Shown: positions 13,489-15,346 of the stretch, one piece after another
How positions within the stretch are numbered: position 1 is the stretch's first letter
How the letters are laid out: each line of letters opens with the position of its first letter
DNA from: Candidatus Melainabacteria bacterium
GTDB taxonomy: Bacteria; Cyanobacteriota; Vampirovibrionia; 2-02-FULL-35-15
Direction: 5' to 3'
NCBI GenBank assembly: GCA_023250175.1
Contig: JAHFBD010000024.1
Coordinates: forward strand, 1 to 15,346
Length of the DNA: 15,346 nucleotides
Notes under the pieces: generated by a model
What the model was told of the DNA's origin: nothing
Database searches by the model: none
The model's input: the letters and a program-made list of their open reading frames with translations, nothing else
Program-made: the position numbers and the translations under genes

Positions 13489-13578
13489 TCCTTCAAATCT
13501 CTATGGTTATTAGCTTTAAGGTTTTTTAATTTTTGGAGAATAATTAATAGATGCCAATTGGGTTTTGAATTTGAAGGA
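13489..13578. repeat. 10-bp inverted repeat TCCTTCAAAT / ATTTGAAGGA
   Basis: Perfect arms at 13489-13498 and 13569-13578 with 70 bases between. CTAT and ATAG just inside could extend the stem. It may close a structured RNA domain. Confidence 0.4.
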
Positions 13579-13740
13579 ATAGGTTACTAAATTTCATTAC
13601 TTTACTTATGACTAACTTCTTTTGTAAAAATATGAGGACAAATAATTCATATGTTGAAAGACTTTAAATAATATCCCTAATATAAGAAAACTAAATTATT
13701 ACTGGAAGTTTCTTTGTATAAAAGCATTTCTAATTATCTG

Positions 13741-13772
13741 TAACAAGTTTTAAACTTTTGTTATTTTTTTTT
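13741..13772 (+). terminator. Intrinsic terminator-like hairpin followed by T9
   Basis: TAACAA (13741-13746) pairs with TTGTTA (13758-13763), with an inner GTTT-T-AAAC and a two-base bulge. Nine T residues follow at once. It is AT-rich and so of modest strength. It would end a transcript coming from the HEAT gene or from the gap. Confidence 0.5.
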
Positions 13773-13780
13773 GGGGGGGG
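13773..13780 (+). repeat. G8 homopolymer directly after T9
   Basis: Eight G residues follow nine T residues in a very AT-rich genome. It sits 78 bp before the PAS gene start, where slipped-strand changes in length could alter transcription. Confidence 0.7.
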
Positions 13781-13858
13781 TATATGTTACTTGTTCTCTG
13801 GCTTTAGAAAATTTAACAAGTAGAGCAACATTTTTCAAGATCAAGAAAGAATTTTTCA

Positions 13859-15346
13859 ATGAGTCCAAATAATAATGCTACCAAAGGACAATCACTGTCA
13901 AGTACTGATACTGGCGAGCTTTCTGTATTCTTACAAAATATTTTAGAATCTTCGACAGAATACTCAATAATTGGTAAGGATTTAGAAGGAAATATTCTCT
14001 TATGGAATGAGGGCGCTAAACGTATTTATGGCTATGATGTTGACGAAGTCGTAGGTAAAGCGAACTCTTCTATATTACATACACCCGAAGATTTAAAGTC
14101 TGGCAAACCGGCCGAGATTATGTCTCTTGCACTTAAACATGGAAAGTGGGAGGGGACTATTAATAGGTTGCGAAAAGATAAGAGCCACTTTACTGCTCGA
14201 ATAGTAATAACTCCAAGATATAATTCTTCCGGAAAGCCTGTTGGATTTTTGTTAATTTCAAAAGATATTTCAGATGAAACTCGATTGATTGAAGAACTTA
14301 AAAATACTCAGGCATTCTTACAAAATATTTTAGAATCTTCGACAGAGTACTCAGTAATTGGTAAGGATTTAGAAGGAAATATTCTCTTATGGAATGAAGG
14401 TGCTAAACGTCTCTATGGATACGATGTTAATGAAGTTGTAGGTAAAGCAAACTCTTCTATATTACATACTCCTGAAGATGTGCAATCCGGCAAACCAGCT
14501 GAAATTACGACTCTTGCACTTAAAAATGGGAAGTGGGAAGGGACTCTTAATAGACTCAGAAAAGATGGGAGCCGTTTTATTGCTAGAGTAGTAATGACTC
14601 CACGATATGATCCTTCTGGAAAACCTATCGGGTTTTTACTGATTTCAAAAGATATTTCAGATGAAATTCGACTAATTGAGGAACTTAAGAATACTCAGTT
14701 TTATGCACGTAGTTTAATTGAAGCATCACTTGACCCACTAGTTACTATTTCACCAGAAGGTAAAATCACTGATGTTAACGAAGCTACTGCTCAAATCACT
14801 GGCTGTACAAAAGAAGAATTAATCGGGTCTGATTTTTCAAATTATTTTACAGAACCAGAAAAAGCACGTGAAGGTTATCAACAAGTATTTTCAAAAGGAA
14901 GAGTTACTGACTATTCACTTACCATTCGTCATAAGTCTGGGAAGTTAAGTGATGTTCTTTATAATGCATCTGTTTATAAAAATGAAAAGGGGAATGTTCT
15001 TGGTGTATTTGCTGCTGCTCGTGACGTTACTCTTACTAAGCAGGCATCCCAATATGCTCGTAGTTTAATTGAAGCATCTCTTGATCCACTTGTTACTATT
15101 TCTCTAGAAGGTAAAATTACTGACGTTAATGATGCCACTATTAAAGTAACCGGTGTACCACGTGAGTCTTTAATAGGAACAGACTTTTCAAATTATTTCA
15201 CAGAACCAGAAAAAGCAAGAGAGGGCTACCAACAGGTATTTAAAAAAGGATTTGTTACTGACTATGCTTTGACTATTAGATCAACATCAGGGAAATTAAC
15301 TGATGTTCTTTATAATGCATCTGTTTATAAAGATGATAAGGGAAAT
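13859..15346 (+). CDS. Multi-PAS sensor protein (partial, continues beyond window)
   Basis: An uninterrupted frame of 496 codons from the ATG at 13859 to the window end. After about 23 polar residues come two PAS domains of one type (from about residues 24 and 153), each starting FLQNILESSTEYS, with NILLWNEGAKR-YGYD and ending FLLISKDISDE-RLIEELKNTQ. Two PAS domains of a second type follow (from about 284 and 401), with SLIEASLDPLVTIS, GTDFSNYFTEPEKAREGYQQVF and LTDVLYNASVYKD. There is no signal peptide or membrane segment so far, so it is a cytosolic sensor. In known proteins these domains are usually followed by a histidine kinase, GGDEF or phosphatase output domain, which here lies outside the window. 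No strong Shine-Dalgarno precedes the ATG. Confidence 0.88.
   Translation, partial: MSPNNNATKGQSLSSTDTGELSVFLQNILESSTEYSIIGKDLEGNILLWNEGAKRIYGYDVDEVVGKANSSILHTPEDLKSGKPAEIMSLALKHGKWEGTINRLRKDKSHFTARIVITPRYNSSGKPVGFLLISKDISDETRLIEELKNTQAFLQNILESSTEYSVIGKDLEGNILLWNEGAKRLYGYDVNEVVGKANSSILHTPEDVQSGKPAEITTLALKNGKWEGTLNRLRKDGSRFIARVVMTPRYDPSGKPIGFLLISKDISDEIRLIEELKNTQFYARSLIEASLDPLVTISPEGKITDVNEATAQITGCTKEELIGSDFSNYFTEPEKAREGYQQVFSKGRVTDYSLTIRHKSGKLSDVLYNASVYKNEKGNVLGVFAAARDVTLTKQASQYARSLIEASLDPLVTISLEGKITDVNDATIKVTGVPRESLIGTDFSNYFTEPEKAREGYQQVFKKGFVTDYALTIRSTSGKLTDVLYNASVYKDDKGN
13927..14698 (+). repeat. Tandem duplication of a 387-bp PAS-coding unit
   Basis: Units begin at 13927 and 14314. In the first 96 bases I count four differences, all of them transitions; divergence then rises along the unit. 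Confidence 0.85.
14699..15346 (+). repeat. Tandem duplication of a 351-bp PAS-coding unit
   Basis: Units recur at an offset of 351 bp (CGTAGTTTAATTGAAGCATC at 14708 and 15059). The second copy is cut by the window end. It is less alike than the first pair but clearly homologous at DNA level. Confidence 0.8.

Larger units (their letters stand above)
13357..13858. other. 502-bp gap with hairpins but no recognised gene
   Basis: No credible coding frame is seen in this stretch; the longest start-initiated frame I noticed is an 11-codon ATG frame near 13632. It holds an 8-bp hairpin extended by an outer 5-bp pair (13432-13467), a 10-bp inverted repeat (13489-13498 with 13569-13578), and a terminator-like hairpin with a T9-G8 tract (13741-13780). 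It could include a small RNA, a long 5' leader of the PAS gene, or both. Confidence 0.5.

Noticed and set aside
13632..13667. 11-codon ATG frame (MRTNNSYVERL) as a leader peptide
   Set aside because: No ribosome site and no amino-acid run typical of attenuation; short frames like this are common by chance.

Overview
This 15.3 kb window comes from an AT-rich bacterial chromosome. A kdsB gene (CMP-KDO synthesis) implies an outer membrane with LPS. The rest is a mix of housekeeping genes (kdsB, aroQ, acpS, tRNA-Asn), surface or regulatory genes (NAD-sugar epimerase, TPR lipoprotein, multi-PAS sensor) and several unrecognised small genes. I cannot place the organism firmly. An uncultivated low-GC diderm, possibly of the non-photosynthetic Cyanobacteria/Melainabacteria type, would fit, but that is only an impression.

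Layout. At 1-55 is the tail of a plus-strand gene. Minus-strand genes follow: kdsB (112-855) behind a 175-residue unknown (884-1411). Divergent from them is a 458-residue solenoid protein (1551-2927) that carries eight consecutive, gap-free 16-residue repeats. It overlaps by 4 bp a convergent 70-residue gene (2924-3136). Then come aroQ and a Cys-rich 73-residue gene in tandem (3259-3957), a TPR lipoprotein (4205-5113) and a 673-residue membrane Fe-S oxidoreductase of the CCG/heterodisulfide-reductase type (5171-7192). A minus-strand block holds an alpha/beta hydrolase (7228-8295) and an overlapping pair: an NAD-sugar epimerase (8407-9375) preceded by a 97-residue unknown (9368-9661). Next are a 69-residue unknown (9925-10134) convergent with acpS (10118-10534), a SAM methyltransferase (10683-11384) and tRNA-Asn(GTT) (11519-11590). 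A minus-strand Fic AMP-transferase (11594-12655) starts its 3' end three bases after the tRNA. A HEAT-repeat protein (12880-13356), a 502-bp structured gap and a tandem PAS sensor protein that runs off the window (13859-15346) complete it.

Main observations. (1) At least five genes have a TATAAT-like -10 hexamer only 6-9 bases before the start codon, so their mRNAs are predicted to be leaderless or nearly so; this also re-sets the starts of acpS and the methyltransferase. Two others (the TPR gene and the 70-residue gene) have clear Shine-Dalgarno sequences, so both modes seem to coexist. (2) The 16-residue solenoid is very regular and belongs to no family I can name. (3) The fic gene is bracketed by a 16-bp perfect direct repeat, one copy covering the last five bases of the tRNA-Asn gene, which looks like a small tRNA-targeted insertion. 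(4) The PAS sensor has two pairs of DNA-level tandem duplications, and a hairpin-T9-G8 tract lies just upstream. I see no CRISPR array, transposase, integrase or complete defence operon.
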